Shown: positions 1 through 7,049, counted from the stretch's first letter. The stretch: DNA of 9,257 bases from Deltaproteobacteria bacterium (GCA_005878685.1 VBLN01000032.1:2638-11894), one strand, 5' to 3'. Notes: generated by a model not told the origin, from the sequence alone. Program-made: numbers and translations.

Positions 1-1459
1 AGATCTTTTTAGCTTTCTCCATGTACTCCCTCTTAGGTAGGGAAACCGGCGGGAAAGAATCACGCAAGATGGCATTGATGAGTAGCGCCGATTCGTCGGC
101 CGTGCGTGTCTCGACCGGCCGATCTTCGCGGCCGAAGGGTGGCCCATGTCCCCGTTCCCGTCCTTTTAGGATTTGCACGTCCTTGTCGGGCATGGAGCGG
201 TAACTGATCGCCCACATGATCATGTCCATGTCCCAGGGGTCGATATCCTCGTCCACCGCGACCAAGAATTTTCCTACTCCGGGATGGAAAGAGGCCGCTC
301 CCATCAGAGCGCGCCAGGTCTCGGCCTCAGTTGGTTTTTTCAACTGGACCACAATCACTTTGCGCAGGTTGGTCAGAGGTTCGTGCATCGCCACCCGAGT
401 GACGCTCTTGATGCCCAATTCATTTTTCAGAAAGCGAAGAAAAAGCGGTTCGTAGCCCACTCTTTTGATGACGCTCGATTCGCTGGGTGTCACCTGGCTC
501 GTCCACGAGACCAGGATCGGATTCTTTTTGCGCGTAATGCAGGTGACCTCCATGAAGGGATTCATCATTCGGGGATGCATGTAGCCGTGGGACTCTCCAA
601 AAGGGCCTTCGGGTTCCACATATTCCGTGGAAAGGCGTCCCTCGATCACGATCTCAGCCTCAGCCGGGACTTCGAGATCAACGGTCTGGCACTTGACTAG
701 CCGGATCGGCTCTCCTGCCAGTCCACCGGCAACGGCTAGCTCATCCACTCCGTAGGGCACCTTTTGGACCGCAGCATAGGAGACCACTGGCGGCGGGCCA
801 ACGATAATCGCCGCTTCAAGCGGGATCTTTCGTTCCTTACATTTATGCCAGTGGGCGAGAACATGCTGGCCCGGACCAGGAAAGATGCCAACCCGATCCA
901 TTGCCTTGATGTGACCGCGGTAATTACCCACGTTGCGAATAGCTGTCTCTGGGTCCTTCGTCACCCAATGGCCAGCGGTGATGAATGGCGCGCCGTCAAA
1001 GCCTGGAGTTGAGATCGGGATCGGGAACTGAAGCAGGCCGCCTGCGCGCCTCAGCTCTCCACCTTTCTGGATGACTTCCTGAACCGGCCCTCTCTCTACG
1101 ATCACAGGATCGATGGGACGGCGGAACGCCTCGTCCCATTTTAGCCAGAGCTCCTCTGGACGGCAGTCGAGGCCCACAGCGCAGATATACTTTGAACCCG
1201 CCATGACCCCGACGGCGACGGGAATATCGTAGCGTCGTCCCTTGGCATCAGTGACATGTTCGAAGAAAAAGCCACGCCATTCTTCTTCAGGCAAACCGCC
1301 GCGGTACTGCCAGCGGACGAGGGGATGCATCTCGGTATCCTTGTTGATCTGCCGTCTGACTCGGACGAGCAGTCCGGCTCTCTCCAGAGCGGCCACATGC
1401 TCAGGGAGATCAGCGTATCCCCGCTCAATCTTTTTAACTCTTGCTGCTGTCTTCGCCAT
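1..1459 (-). CDS. UbiD-family prenylated-FMN decarboxylase (3' end cut by window start)
   Basis: UbiD enzymes use prenylated FMN to remove, or in reverse add, a carboxyl group on aromatic or alpha,beta-unsaturated acids in the cytoplasm. Translating the minus strand from ATG at 1459 gives 486 open codons to the window edge with no stop. Family signatures are in order: NVGNYR (Arg181), then EGPFGE (Glu284 and Glu289), which together match the Arg-Glu-Glu catalytic set of UbiD/Fdc1, then a VAVDEDIDPWD segment near residue 400. The last visible residues (LPKREYMEKAKKI) resemble the usual C-terminal region, so only a short tail is probably missing. The start is supported by AAAGGAG (minus strand, 1472-1466) six nt upstream. 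It lies downstream of the same-strand hydrolase gene (142 nt gap) but has its own promoter. No ubiX-like flavin prenyltransferase is visible. Family is certain; substrate and physiological direction are unknown, so no ubiD symbol is given. Confidence 0.95.
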   Translation of the reverse strand, partial: MAKTAARVKKIERGYADLPEHVAALERAGLLVRVRRQINKDTEMHPLVRWQYRGGLPEEEWRGFFFEHVTDAKGRRYDIPVAVGVMAGSKYICAVGLDCRPEELWLKWDEAFRRPIDPVIVERGPVQEVIQKGGELRRAGGLLQFPIPISTPGFDGAPFITAGHWVTKDPETAIRNVGNYRGHIKAMDRVGIFPGPGQHVLAHWHKCKERKIPLEAAIIVGPPPVVSYAAVQKVPYGVDELAVAGGLAGEPIRLVKCQTVDLEVPAEAEIVIEGRLSTEYVEPEGPFGESHGYMHPRMMNPFMEVTCITRKKNPILVSWTSQVTPSESSVIKRVGYEPLFLRFLKNELGIKSVTRVAMHEPLTNLRKVIVVQLKKPTEAETWRALMGAASFHPGVGKFLVAVDEDIDPWDMDMIMWAISYRSMPDKDVQILKGRERGHGPPFGREDRPVETRTADESALLINAILRDSFPPVSLPKREYMEKAKKI

Positions 1460-1491
1460 CTATCTCTCCTTTAGGGTCGTGCTGGTTTCAC

Positions 1492-1521
1492 CTTATAGGC
1501 TATTGACGTTTGATTTGTCCA
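1492..1521 (-). promoter_or_regulatory. Predicted sigma70-type promoter of the UbiD-family gene
   Basis: On the minus strand TGGACA (1521-1516, 5/6 to TTGACA) is followed after 18 nt by TATAAG (1497-1492, 5/6 to TATAAT). Transcription would start near 1485, giving a leader of about 26 nt that contains the AAAGGAG ribosome site. A small inverted repeat (CTTTC at 1533-1537, GAAAG at 1543-1547) lies about 12 bp upstream of the -35 box and could bind a regulator. Judged by eye only. Confidence 0.5.
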
Positions 1522-1601
1522 GAAGGCAACGGCTTTCCTTCCGAAAGTGTGCTCCAGAGAGGAAGCGCCTGAGCGCAAATTCGCAATACAGACGAAGGGA
1601 A

Positions 1602-2426
1602 CTAAGGTTTCAGGCCGCCGGCCTGGGCCCGCTCGATGAAATGCTTCAAAGCCGCGAAATAGGCGTTGCCGCCAACGATATAGGTGTCGTTATGATGCCC
1701 GCCGTGAATCGTGTAAAACTCCTTCGGCCCGGGAGCCTCTTCGAAGACCTTTCTGCCCTGAGAAAAGGGAACGACTTCATCCCGGTCTCCGTGAAGAACC
1801 AGGAGCGGGACTTTGATTTTTTTGATTTTCTCGAGGACGTCATAGCGGATTCGAAGAAAGGGTCCGATTGGGAGAAGTGGAAAAGCTGTCCGGGCCATCT
1901 CGCGGATAGAGACAAAGGGTGTCTCAAGGATGAGAGCCAAGCAGTCTTCGCGCGTAGCCAATTCAGCGGCTACGGCTGCGCCCAAGGAGCGGCCGAAGAG
2001 GACGATCCTTTTGGGGTCGAGGTCATTTCTAGAGCGCAGATAGTGAAGCGCCGCCGCCGCGTCCCGGTAGGTTCCTTCCTCGGAGACGCCGCCCTCACTC
2101 CGACCGTAGCCCCGGTAATCGAAGATGAAAATGTTGATCCCCACCTTTTCATGGAGGAGCTTGATGTTCTCCACGCGATGGCCGATGTTGCCCGCGTTAC
2201 CATGGGACCAGAGCAGTGTCATCCCTGAACCTGGGGAGGGCACGAACCAGCCATTCAATCGGACCCCGTCGCTGGTGGAAAAAGAGATATCTTCAAAAGG
2301 CAGCCCGATCTCTCTGGGGGTCGCCTCTATTCTAGAACTTGGATAAAAGATGAATCTTTCCTCCATCAGGCATCCCCAGAGCAGCAGAGGGACGAGAACC
2401 AAGTTAGCAATGGAGTCCCATTTCAT
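1602..2426 (-). CDS. Alpha/beta hydrolase, Bem46/ABHD13-like, probable lipoprotein or membrane-anchored
   Basis: A serine hydrolase of 274 aa, probably acting on ester or acyl bonds at the cell envelope; substrate unknown. The triad is visible: GRSLG (Ser147), HGDRDEVVP (Asp216) and GGHHND (His245). WSHGNAGN at 73-80 supplies the oxyanion region, and FDYRGYGRS at 102-110 is typical of the Bem46/YfhR branch. The N-terminus has a hydrophobic stretch ending in LLWGC (Cys19), which reads as an imperfect lipobox because Trp at -2 is unusual; otherwise it is a short membrane anchor. The reading frame opens 20 codons further upstream (2486), but ATG at 2426 is preferred because AGGA lies 4 nt before it and the hydrophobic segment then starts at residue 8. 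It is first in a leftward pair with the UbiD-family gene and divergent from the solute-binding protein gene. No terminator is seen after it, so read-through into the UbiD gene is possible. Confidence 0.92.
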   Translation of the reverse strand: MKWDSIANLVLVPLLLWGCLMEERFIFYPSSRIEATPREIGLPFEDISFSTSDGVRLNGWFVPSPGSGMTLLWSHGNAGNIGHRVENIKLLHEKVGINIFIFDYRGYGRSEGGVSEEGTYRDAAAALHYLRSRNDLDPKRIVLFGRSLGAAVAAELATREDCLALILETPFVSIREMARTAFPLLPIGPFLRIRYDVLEKIKKIKVPLLVLHGDRDEVVPFSQGRKVFEEAPGPKEFYTIHGGHHNDTYIVGGNAYFAALKHFIERAQAGGLKP

Positions 2427-2433
2427 TTTTCCT

Positions 2434-2439
2434 AGAATA
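2434..2439 (-). promoter_or_regulatory. Possible extended -10 of the leftward hydrolase gene
   Basis: The minus strand reads TGC-TATTCT (hexamer 2439-2434), an extended -10 with 4/6 matches, ending 7 nt before the ATG at 2426. If used, transcription would start almost at the start codon. A convincing -35 is absent (TCAAAA at the 17-nt position). The AGGAAAA between the two could also act as a ribosome site on a longer transcript started further upstream. Confidence 0.25.
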
Positions 2440-2458
2440 GCACAAAGGCGAAAGAGTT

Positions 2459-2487
2459 TTGATTTTTCCCAACACCCGTGATACACA
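2459..2487 (+). promoter_or_regulatory. Possible promoter of the solute-binding protein operon
   Basis: TTGATT (2459-2464, 4/6 to TTGACA) is followed after 17 nt by TACACA (2482-2487), with TGA immediately before it as an extended -10. Predicted start is near 2494, giving a leader of about 65 nt that ends in a strong AAGGAGG ribosome site. The -10 match itself is weak (3/6). Confidence 0.3.
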
Positions 2488-2491
2488 GCGT

Positions 2492-2508
2492 CTGGCTTTT
2501 TTGGCCAG
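2492..2508. promoter_or_regulatory. Small inverted repeat at the predicted transcription start
   Basis: CTGGC (2492-2496) and GCCAG (2504-2508) are perfect inverted arms around a 7-nt T-rich loop. It sits between the two divergent units and overlaps the predicted start of the rightward transcript. It could be a small operator or a 5' leader hairpin. Arms of 5 bp are short enough to arise by chance. Confidence 0.25.
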
Positions 2509-2558
2509 TTTCAGCCTGCGGAAGTTTGATTAGCGGATCTCTTGCAAGGAGGAAAGAG

Positions 2559-3527
2559 ATGAAGATCCTAGGAAAAGCGATCCTTACTCTGTCGGTTCTC
2601 TTGCCTGCCGCTCCTCTCTGCGCTCAGTACACTAAGCCGGTCTATGTTTCTCTGCCGTCAGCGGGCAACGTGCAGCACCTGGCGCTGGGCGCGGCGAAAT
2701 ATAAAGGGTTTTACGACGAAATGGGCGTTACCAACGTGCAAGTCGTTTTTCTGCGTGGCAACGCGGTCAATGTTCAAGCCCTGATCTCCGGCAGTGTTCC
2801 GTTCGCTTCTGCCTTCGGTCCAGCGATGCAGGCGATGTTTCGCGGCGAGCAAATCCGCATCTTGGTCCAGATTTTCAACCAGATCCCGTTCAGCCTCGTG
2901 ACCCGTCCGGAGGTGACTCGCCTAGAGGATCTCAAGGGCACCAAGATCGCCGTGACCTTCGGCGGCTCCACTCACAGCGTCCTCATTGCGCTGCTCGCCA
3001 AGTACGGCATTCCCCAGAATTTTGCCGAATATCTTAGCATCCCCGGAGATCAAGCGAAGACCGCCGCGCTGATGCAAGGGCGGGCCGCCGCCGCCCTTAT
3101 GGCACCGCCCGCCGATCGGCAGCTTTTGAAAGAAGGATTCAAACGCCTCATCTACGTTGGCGACGTCTTCAAGGCGGTTCCCTTCAGCGCTTTGCTCACC
3201 ACTGCCAAGGTCATTCGCGAGGAGCCGGATCTCGTCGAGCGCGTGACCAAAGCGGTGGTGAAGACGATGTTCTTCATTCGGGAAAATCGCGAGGGCGGGA
3301 TCGATGCGATCATGCAACACGGTAAGGTGGACAAGGAGGTTGCGACCTCCCTCTATGATCTCACGCGCGAGGCCTTCACTCCTTCGCTCAGTCCCGAAGG
3401 GGTGATGCAGCGGGCGGAGCTGGAAATCGCCACGCTTAAGGAGCGCCCAAACTTCGATCCCAAGGCGTTCATCGATGACCGCTTTCTAAAAGCAGCATTC
3501 CGCTCTCTGGGACGAAAGGAACCGTAA
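2559..3527 (+). CDS. ABC-type solute-binding protein, NMT1/THI5/TauA-like, orphan
   Basis: A periplasmic binding protein of 322 aa that would capture a small ligand for import or sensing. It has a signal peptide: Lys2/Lys6, a hydrophobic core at 8-20 and a likely cut after Ala22 (PLCA/QYT). The mature part has the NMT1/TauA layout: LALGAAKYKGFYDEMG near 41-56, an early lobe with ALISGSVPFASAFGPAM (74-90), then LEDLKGTKIAVTFGGSTHSV (122-141), which is the family's ligand-loop region, and GVMQRAELEI near the C-terminus. ATG at 2559 is chosen over the upstream in-frame start at 2478 because AAGGAGG lies just before it and it places the signal peptide at the N-terminus. The hydrolase gene follows after 6 nt, so they are surely co-transcribed. 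No permease or ATPase gene is adjacent, as is common for these proteins in some Proteobacteria and uncultured lineages. Ligand unknown. Confidence 0.92.
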   Translation: MKILGKAILTLSVLLPAAPLCAQYTKPVYVSLPSAGNVQHLALGAAKYKGFYDEMGVTNVQVVFLRGNAVNVQALISGSVPFASAFGPAMQAMFRGEQIRILVQIFNQIPFSLVTRPEVTRLEDLKGTKIAVTFGGSTHSVLIALLAKYGIPQNFAEYLSIPGDQAKTAALMQGRAAAALMAPPADRQLLKEGFKRLIYVGDVFKAVPFSALLTTAKVIREEPDLVERVTKAVVKTMFFIRENREGGIDAIMQHGKVDKEVATSLYDLTREAFTPSLSPEGVMQRAELEIATLKERPNFDPKAFIDDRFLKAAFRSLGRKEP

Positions 3528-3533
3528 AGCCTA

Positions 3534-4637
3534 ATGAGGCCGCCGAAAACACTCGACGAGATCAAATCCGCATTGCTGGCACGCGCCGGCCGCGGCAACC
3601 CGGTCCGGCACATGACGAGGCAAGAGGTTGAGGTCGTGGCGGGCCGGTTGCGCAGTGTAGATCCAGACCATTGGGCCAAAGTCTGGAGCGAGCCCGCTGA
3701 GTCGTGGCTGGCAAAGGCGGTGGAGGCCGAAAGCACTGAGCGCAGCGAGGCGGCACGGGAACACTATCTCAACGCTTATGCCTATTTTGCCGCCGCTCGC
3801 TATCCGGCGCTCTTCTCATCTCAGATGGAACAGGCCTATTTGCGTGCGCGGGATGCCTATCTGAAAGCCAGCCGTTATTTCGATCCGCCGCTGGAGGTTG
3901 TTCGCATCCCATTTGAAAAAAAAGAAATCTACCTCTGCTTAAGACCCGAGCAGAGGAAGCAACCGCTCCTCTTTCATTGGGGCGGCATCGACGGATGGAA
4001 AGAAGAGCGGCAGGGCAATACGGAGGTTTTTCTGCGCGCGGGTTTAGGCTCTTTTTGCATCGACGGGCCGGGAACTGGCGAATGTCCGGTCCTGGCGGGA
4101 CCAACCGCTGAAAGAATCTTCTCAGCGGCATTGGACTACTTATTGAAGCACCCTAGGGTCGATCCCGAAAGAGTCGCCGTGGTGGGTTCCAGCTTCGGCG
4201 GCTATTGGGCGACCAAGGTCGCTCATGTCGAAGCGGACCGTCTGAGGAGCGTAGTCAATTGGGGCGGTGGCGTGCATTTTTTTCTCCAGCCCGCTTGGCT
4301 GCGCGACTCTCAATTTGCGTCCTCCTACCTTTTTAACCTCAGTGAGACTCGGGCGCGGATCTTCGGGCTAAGGACTGTAGACGAGCTAATGGGTGCGGCC
4401 GCTTCCATGTCGCTTCTGGATCAGGGCTGGTTGGATCGCCCCTCAGCTCCGATGCTGGTTGTGAACGGGAAAAAGGACGAGCAGGTCCCGATCGACGATC
4501 TTTATCTGCTGCTGGAGCATGGTTCGCCCAAAGAAGCCAGGGTCTATCCCGACGCTGGCCATATGGGGAAATCTCCTGACGCCCTCCATGTCGTCACCGC
4601 GTGGCTGAAGAGAAGACTTCAAACGACCGAGAGATAG
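3534..4637 (+). CDS. Alpha/beta hydrolase with helical cap, FrsA/DHPON-hydrolase-like
   Basis: A cytoplasmic hydrolase of 367 aa with no signal peptide. The first 115 or so residues are helical, rich in Ala/Arg/Tyr (SEAAREHYLNAYAYFAAARY at 71-90), and look like the N-terminal cap of the FrsA (DUF1100) and 2,6-dihydroxypseudooxynicotine hydrolase branch, members of which cleave esters or C-C bonds. The core has HWGGIDGWKE (148-157, oxyanion side), FCIDGPGTGE (174-183), GSSFGG (nucleophile Ser220), NGKKDEQVP (Asp315) and DAGHMG (His343), so the triad is complete. It starts 6 nt after the stop of the binding-protein gene; AAGGA at the end of that gene is the nearest ribosome site and lies rather far away, so translational coupling is likely. 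The pairing suggests that the bound compound or a derivative is its substrate. Exact reaction unknown. Confidence 0.9.
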   Translation: MRPPKTLDEIKSALLARAGRGNPVRHMTRQEVEVVAGRLRSVDPDHWAKVWSEPAESWLAKAVEAESTERSEAAREHYLNAYAYFAAARYPALFSSQMEQAYLRARDAYLKASRYFDPPLEVVRIPFEKKEIYLCLRPEQRKQPLLFHWGGIDGWKEERQGNTEVFLRAGLGSFCIDGPGTGECPVLAGPTAERIFSAALDYLLKHPRVDPERVAVVGSSFGGYWATKVAHVEADRLRSVVNWGGGVHFFLQPAWLRDSQFASSYLFNLSETRARIFGLRTVDELMGAAASMSLLDQGWLDRPSAPMLVVNGKKDEQVPIDDLYLLLEHGSPKEARVYPDAGHMGKSPDALHVVTAWLKRRLQTTER

Positions 4638-4673
4638 GAGGCTTGCCAACTCATTGCGCGCTTACCCGTCGGC

Positions 4674-5192
4674 TCAGTGCTTGTGCTCGCCTCTTAATTT
4701 CCACTCCAAGCCGTCGATGATGCACTCCACGCTCGCCTGAAGAATGTCCTCAGCGACGCCGACGGTCCCCCATCTCTCCCTGCCGTCGGAAAATATTCCG
4801 AGGACTCGAACCGGTCCGCCCAACCCTTTCTCCTCGTCGTCCTCAACGGTCTCTCCGTGGTGCAACAAGCGCACGTCGAATTCTTCCAGACGGACCTCCG
4901 AAAGCTGAGGATAATGTTTTTCCAGGACCTTGCGCATGGCATTGTCTAGCGCGTGGACAGGCCCTCGACCGCTTGCTGCCACCAGCTCCTCCTCTCCGAA
5001 GATCTCGATCAGGACGGATGCCTCAGTCGTATTTGTCACCTCGGTCCCTTGGAAATCTACCTGGTCATCGATCCTACACTTTAGGACCCGGAAGGGCTTC
5101 AGATAGTCTTCCCTCCTACGGGTCGAGGCAAGCTCGAAGGAGGCCCAAGCGCCATCCAAGCGGAAGAATTCCTCTTTGAGCTCTTTTGACAT
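4674..5192 (-). CDS. Stand-alone LeuA-dimer (citramalate/2-isopropylmalate synthase regulatory) domain protein
   Basis: A 172-aa protein. Residues about 33-167 match the C-terminal regulatory domain of 2-isopropylmalate synthase (LeuA) and especially of CimA-type citramalate synthase: FRVLKCRID at 34-42, then EASVLIEIFGEEELVAASG, then the signature GRGPVHALDNAMRKVLEKHYP (about 75-95), EVRLEEFDVRLL, and RWGTVGVAEDILQASVECIIDGLEWKL (about 140-166). In full enzymes this domain binds leucine or isoleucine and feeds back on the catalytic TIM barrel, which is absent here. ATG at 5192 is chosen because GGAGG sits 5 nt upstream; an in-frame GTG at 5198 lies inside that ribosome site. The gene has its own -10 box and no coding remnant of the barrel upstream, so it looks like a real free-standing gene rather than a truncated cimA. 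It could modulate a LeuA/CimA partner encoded elsewhere, but that is inference. It converges on the hydrolase gene (36 nt gap, no clear terminator). Confidence 0.85.
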   Translation of the reverse strand: MSKELKEEFFRLDGAWASFELASTRRREDYLKPFRVLKCRIDDQVDFQGTEVTNTTEASVLIEIFGEEELVAASGRGPVHALDNAMRKVLEKHYPQLSEVRLEEFDVRLLHHGETVEDDEEKGLGGPVRVLGIFSDGRERWGTVGVAEDILQASVECIIDGLEWKLRGEHKH

Positions 5193-5248
5193 AGTCACCT
5201 CCCTCTTGTTTAAGGGGCAACGTGTTTTAAGGGATTAAAGGCGGTCTC

Positions 5249-5254
5249 ATTATA
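5249..5254 (-). promoter_or_regulatory. Perfect -10 hexamer (TATAAT) for the LeuA-dimer gene
   Basis: The minus strand reads TATAAT at 5254-5249, placing a start near 5242 and a leader of about 50 nt. The -35 region is poor: at 17 nt it reads CTAGCC, and a TTGTCC lies too far away (22 nt). Two direct copies of TTTAAGGG (plus strand 5209-5216 and 5226-5233) fall in the predicted leader and might be a regulator or RNA element. Confidence 0.35.
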
Positions 5255-5348
5255 TCTCCGCCCCATAAAATGGCTAGGACAAAAATCTGATTTGGAGGCG
5301 CATAAGGACCAGCGCGGAATTCTTTCAAAAGTGGCTTAAGTCTGGTAC

Positions 5349-5354
5349 TATAAC
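5349..5354 (+). promoter_or_regulatory. Possible -10 box of the unknown helical gene, leaderless geometry
   Basis: TATAAC (5/6 to TATAAT) ends 8 nt before the ATG at 5363, so +1 would fall at or within about 2 nt of the start codon. No Shine-Dalgarno sequence is seen before that ATG (AACCTGCAACT). The -35 region is weak; TTTCAA at 5323-5328 is the nearest candidate. Confidence 0.35.
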
Positions 5355-5362
5355 CTGCAACT

Positions 5363-5932
5363 ATGGAAAAGAGGCTCTTAAGTGATCGACTGCAGGGTTT
5401 CTTTTATAATCTGACCCAGCGAAGCTTTTCGCAGTTGGGTATCAACGACATCACGGTAGCGCGATATGTTGCGGATGTTCTGGCCGATTTTGCCCGCAGC
5501 GATCGTCTCTATCCGATCCGCTCCCGCGCCGGGAGAAAATTAGATAGCGTGGTAGAGATTCTGGCAGAGAGCCGACGGGAAACCGCGCGGGAGAATCGCT
5601 TGCTTCGGGAGAGAGCCTTGCGCAAGTACCTGGGAGATTACACCCTTTTTATGAGCGGCATCTTTCGCTCTCACGTGGAAGGCAAGGGATTTCTCGATTA
5701 CTACCTCCAGGAAGGAAGACGCTCCTACTGGACAGTCTCTGAGCTCGATCTTTCCCTTTACCGCACAGGCTTCATTCTCTTTCAAGAGCTTTCCAAGAAA
5801 TTTGAATACTACTCTGGGGCCCTCGACTACATGCGCAAGACCTATTTCGCCCCGGAGCCAGGAGAAGATCCCTTTGCAGGCTTCTTAAAACAAATCGAAG
5901 GCTGGGTTAAGGTCAACCTGGCGGAAAACTAA
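5363..5932 (+). CDS. Conserved-looking helical protein of unknown function
   Basis: I do not recognise this 189-aa protein. It has no signal peptide or membrane segment. It appears almost entirely alpha-helical: a first helical unit (1-60, with FFYNLTQRSFSQLGI and VARYVADVLADFARSDRLYPI), a charged helix of coiled-coil character (about 61-93, VVEILAESRRETARENRLLRERALRKYLGDY), then an aromatic-rich half with many Tyr/Phe (FMSGIFRSHV, FLDYYLQEGRRSYWTVSELDL, FILFQELSKKFEYYSGALDYMRKTYF). The composition and normal codon choice argue for a real gene. The ATG has no ribosome site, but a -10-like TATAAC lies 8 nt upstream, consistent with a leaderless mRNA. It precedes mltG by 59 nt on the same strand and may be co-transcribed with it; a link to cell-wall metabolism is only a guess from position. 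Confidence 0.82.
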   Translation: MEKRLLSDRLQGFFYNLTQRSFSQLGINDITVARYVADVLADFARSDRLYPIRSRAGRKLDSVVEILAESRRETARENRLLRERALRKYLGDYTLFMSGIFRSHVEGKGFLDYYLQEGRRSYWTVSELDLSLYRTGFILFQELSKKFEYYSGALDYMRKTYFAPEPGEDPFAGFLKQIEGWVKVNLAEN

Positions 5933-5991
5933 TTCGCGTCGACTAACTCCTCGGTTACCTTCCCTCCACTCCTGGTCAAGGCTTCGGAACC

Positions 5992-7002
5992 GTGAGATAT
6001 TTTCTTCTTACTCTTCTCCTTATTTTGTTTTCGGCCATTCTCTGCTTCGGTTTTGTGCTCGCCTTTGTCTTTCTCCCTCAGCAACAGCAGCGAGAAGTCG
6101 TCGAGGTCAGGGTGGAACGCGGGGAGCACTTCTCCTCGGTGGTGCAGAGTTTAAAAGAGCGAGGGGTCATCAGAAACGAGAGACTCTTTTCGTTTTGGGC
6201 TCGATTGTCGGGCGCCGACAAGAAGATTCACTGGGGACTTTACCGTTTCGAGCTTCCCCTATCCGTGCAAGAGATATTGGATCGGATGAGATTGGGCAAA
6301 GGGGTGTTTTATCGCGTGACCATTCCCGAGGGGTTGACTCTGAAAGAGATCGCCGACCTTCTGGGGCGAGAGGGCATTGTGAAACGAGATCAGTTCCTCG
6401 TGGAGGCATCGAACCCAGAACTGTTCAGACAATTTGGACTTGAAGCTAAGGAGATCGAGGGCTATCTCTTCCCGAATACCTACTACTTCACCCCCTTTGT
6501 TACAGAAAGAGAAATTCTTGTCGCTATGGTAGAGCAGTTCCAGCGGGCGTTTACGCCGCAGCTGCGAAGGAGATCGAGGGAGATAGGGCTCAACCTGAAA
6601 GAGGTCGTCACTCTGGCTTCATTGATTGAGAAGGAGGCCGGCGCCGAGGCGGAGCGGCCTTTGGTTTCAGCAGTCTTTCATAATCGTTTGAAGCAGAAGA
6701 TGCCCCTTCAGAGCGATCCTACCGTGATCTATGGCCTGAAGAACTTCTCCGGAGACTTGACACGGAAGGATCTTAGAAGTCCTAGTGCTTACAATACCTA
6801 TCGCATCCAGGGGCTTCCGCCCGCGCCCATTTGCAATCCAGGTCTCTCGTCATTGAAGGCCGCCCTCTATCCGGCCCCCGTGCCTTATCTTTACTTCGTT
6901 TCGAAAAATGACGGGACCCACCTCTTTTCCGCGTCTTTCAAGGAGCATGACCAAGCAGTCAAAACCTACCAGAGCAAGCGGCGGCCCCTTACCCGACCCT
7001 AG
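5992..7002 (+). CDS. mltG: Endolytic peptidoglycan transglycosylase MltG (YceG-like)
   Basis: MltG cuts nascent glycan strands at the outer face of the inner membrane and helps set their length. The 336-aa length is normal for the family. One N-terminal membrane segment (residues about 4-28, very Leu/Phe-rich) is followed by a LysM-like region (VRVERGEHFSSVVQSLKERGVI, about 39-60) and the catalytic domain: VTIPEGLTLKEIADLL, EGYLFPNTYYF (156-166), ASLIEKEAG with Glu213 aligning to the catalytic Glu218 of E. coli MltG, VFHNRL (228-233), LQSDPTVIYGL (239-249), SAYNTYRIQGLPPAPICNPG (265-284) and the closing YFVSKNDGTHLFS. All key motifs are intact. The start is GTG at 5992; no ATG exists in frame near the membrane segment, and only a weak AAGG lies 10 nt upstream. 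It lies between the unknown helical gene (59 nt before) and the MoxR-linked membrane protein (53 nt after). Confidence 0.95.
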   Translation: MRYFLLTLLLILFSAILCFGFVLAFVFLPQQQQREVVEVRVERGEHFSSVVQSLKERGVIRNERLFSFWARLSGADKKIHWGLYRFELPLSVQEILDRMRLGKGVFYRVTIPEGLTLKEIADLLGREGIVKRDQFLVEASNPELFRQFGLEAKEIEGYLFPNTYYFTPFVTEREILVAMVEQFQRAFTPQLRRRSREIGLNLKEVVTLASLIEKEAGAEAERPLVSAVFHNRLKQKMPLQSDPTVIYGLKNFSGDLTRKDLRSPSAYNTYRIQGLPPAPICNPGLSSLKAALYPAPVPYLYFVSKNDGTHLFSASFKEHDQAVKTYQSKRRPLTRP

Positions 7003-7043
7003 ACATATCCTGGCATGCGCTTAGGGTTTGAGTCCAAACATGT

Positions 7044-7049
7044 TATAAA
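7044..7049 (+). promoter_or_regulatory. Possible -10 box of the membrane/disordered protein gene, leaderless geometry
   Basis: TATAAA (5/6 to TATAAT) ends 6 nt before ATG 7056, so +1 would coincide with the start codon. No usable ribosome site precedes that ATG: AAGG at 7051-7054 is only 1 nt away, too close. At 17 nt upstream the -35 position reads TTAGGG, a weak match. Confidence 0.3.

Noticed and set aside
173..700. Rightward open frame of 175 codons
   Set aside because: Antisense shadow of the UbiD-family gene, whose catalytic EGPFGE and VDEDID motifs lie on the minus strand here.
1242..2228. Rightward open frame of 328 codons
   Set aside because: It is antisense to the UbiD start and the Ser/Asp/His hydrolase, crosses their intergenic gap, and shows no motif. 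The opposite strand has clear family signatures.
2478..2558. Upstream in-frame start for the solute-binding protein
   Set aside because: It would add 27 residues before a normal signal peptide; the strong AAGGAGG sits just before ATG 2559.
4638..4693. Terminator between the convergent hydrolase and LeuA-dimer genes
   Set aside because: GAGGC and GCCTC arms are about 46 nt apart with no T tract; no convincing hairpin.
4674..5362. Decayed full-length citramalate synthase
   Set aside because: The sequence upstream of the LeuA-dimer start on the minus strand is short, promoter-like and shows no barrel motifs before the next divergent gene.
6996..7027. ACCCTA...TAGGGT inverted repeat after mltG as a terminator
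   Set aside because: Only a 6-bp stem with a 20-nt loop overlapping the stop codon, and no T run after it.
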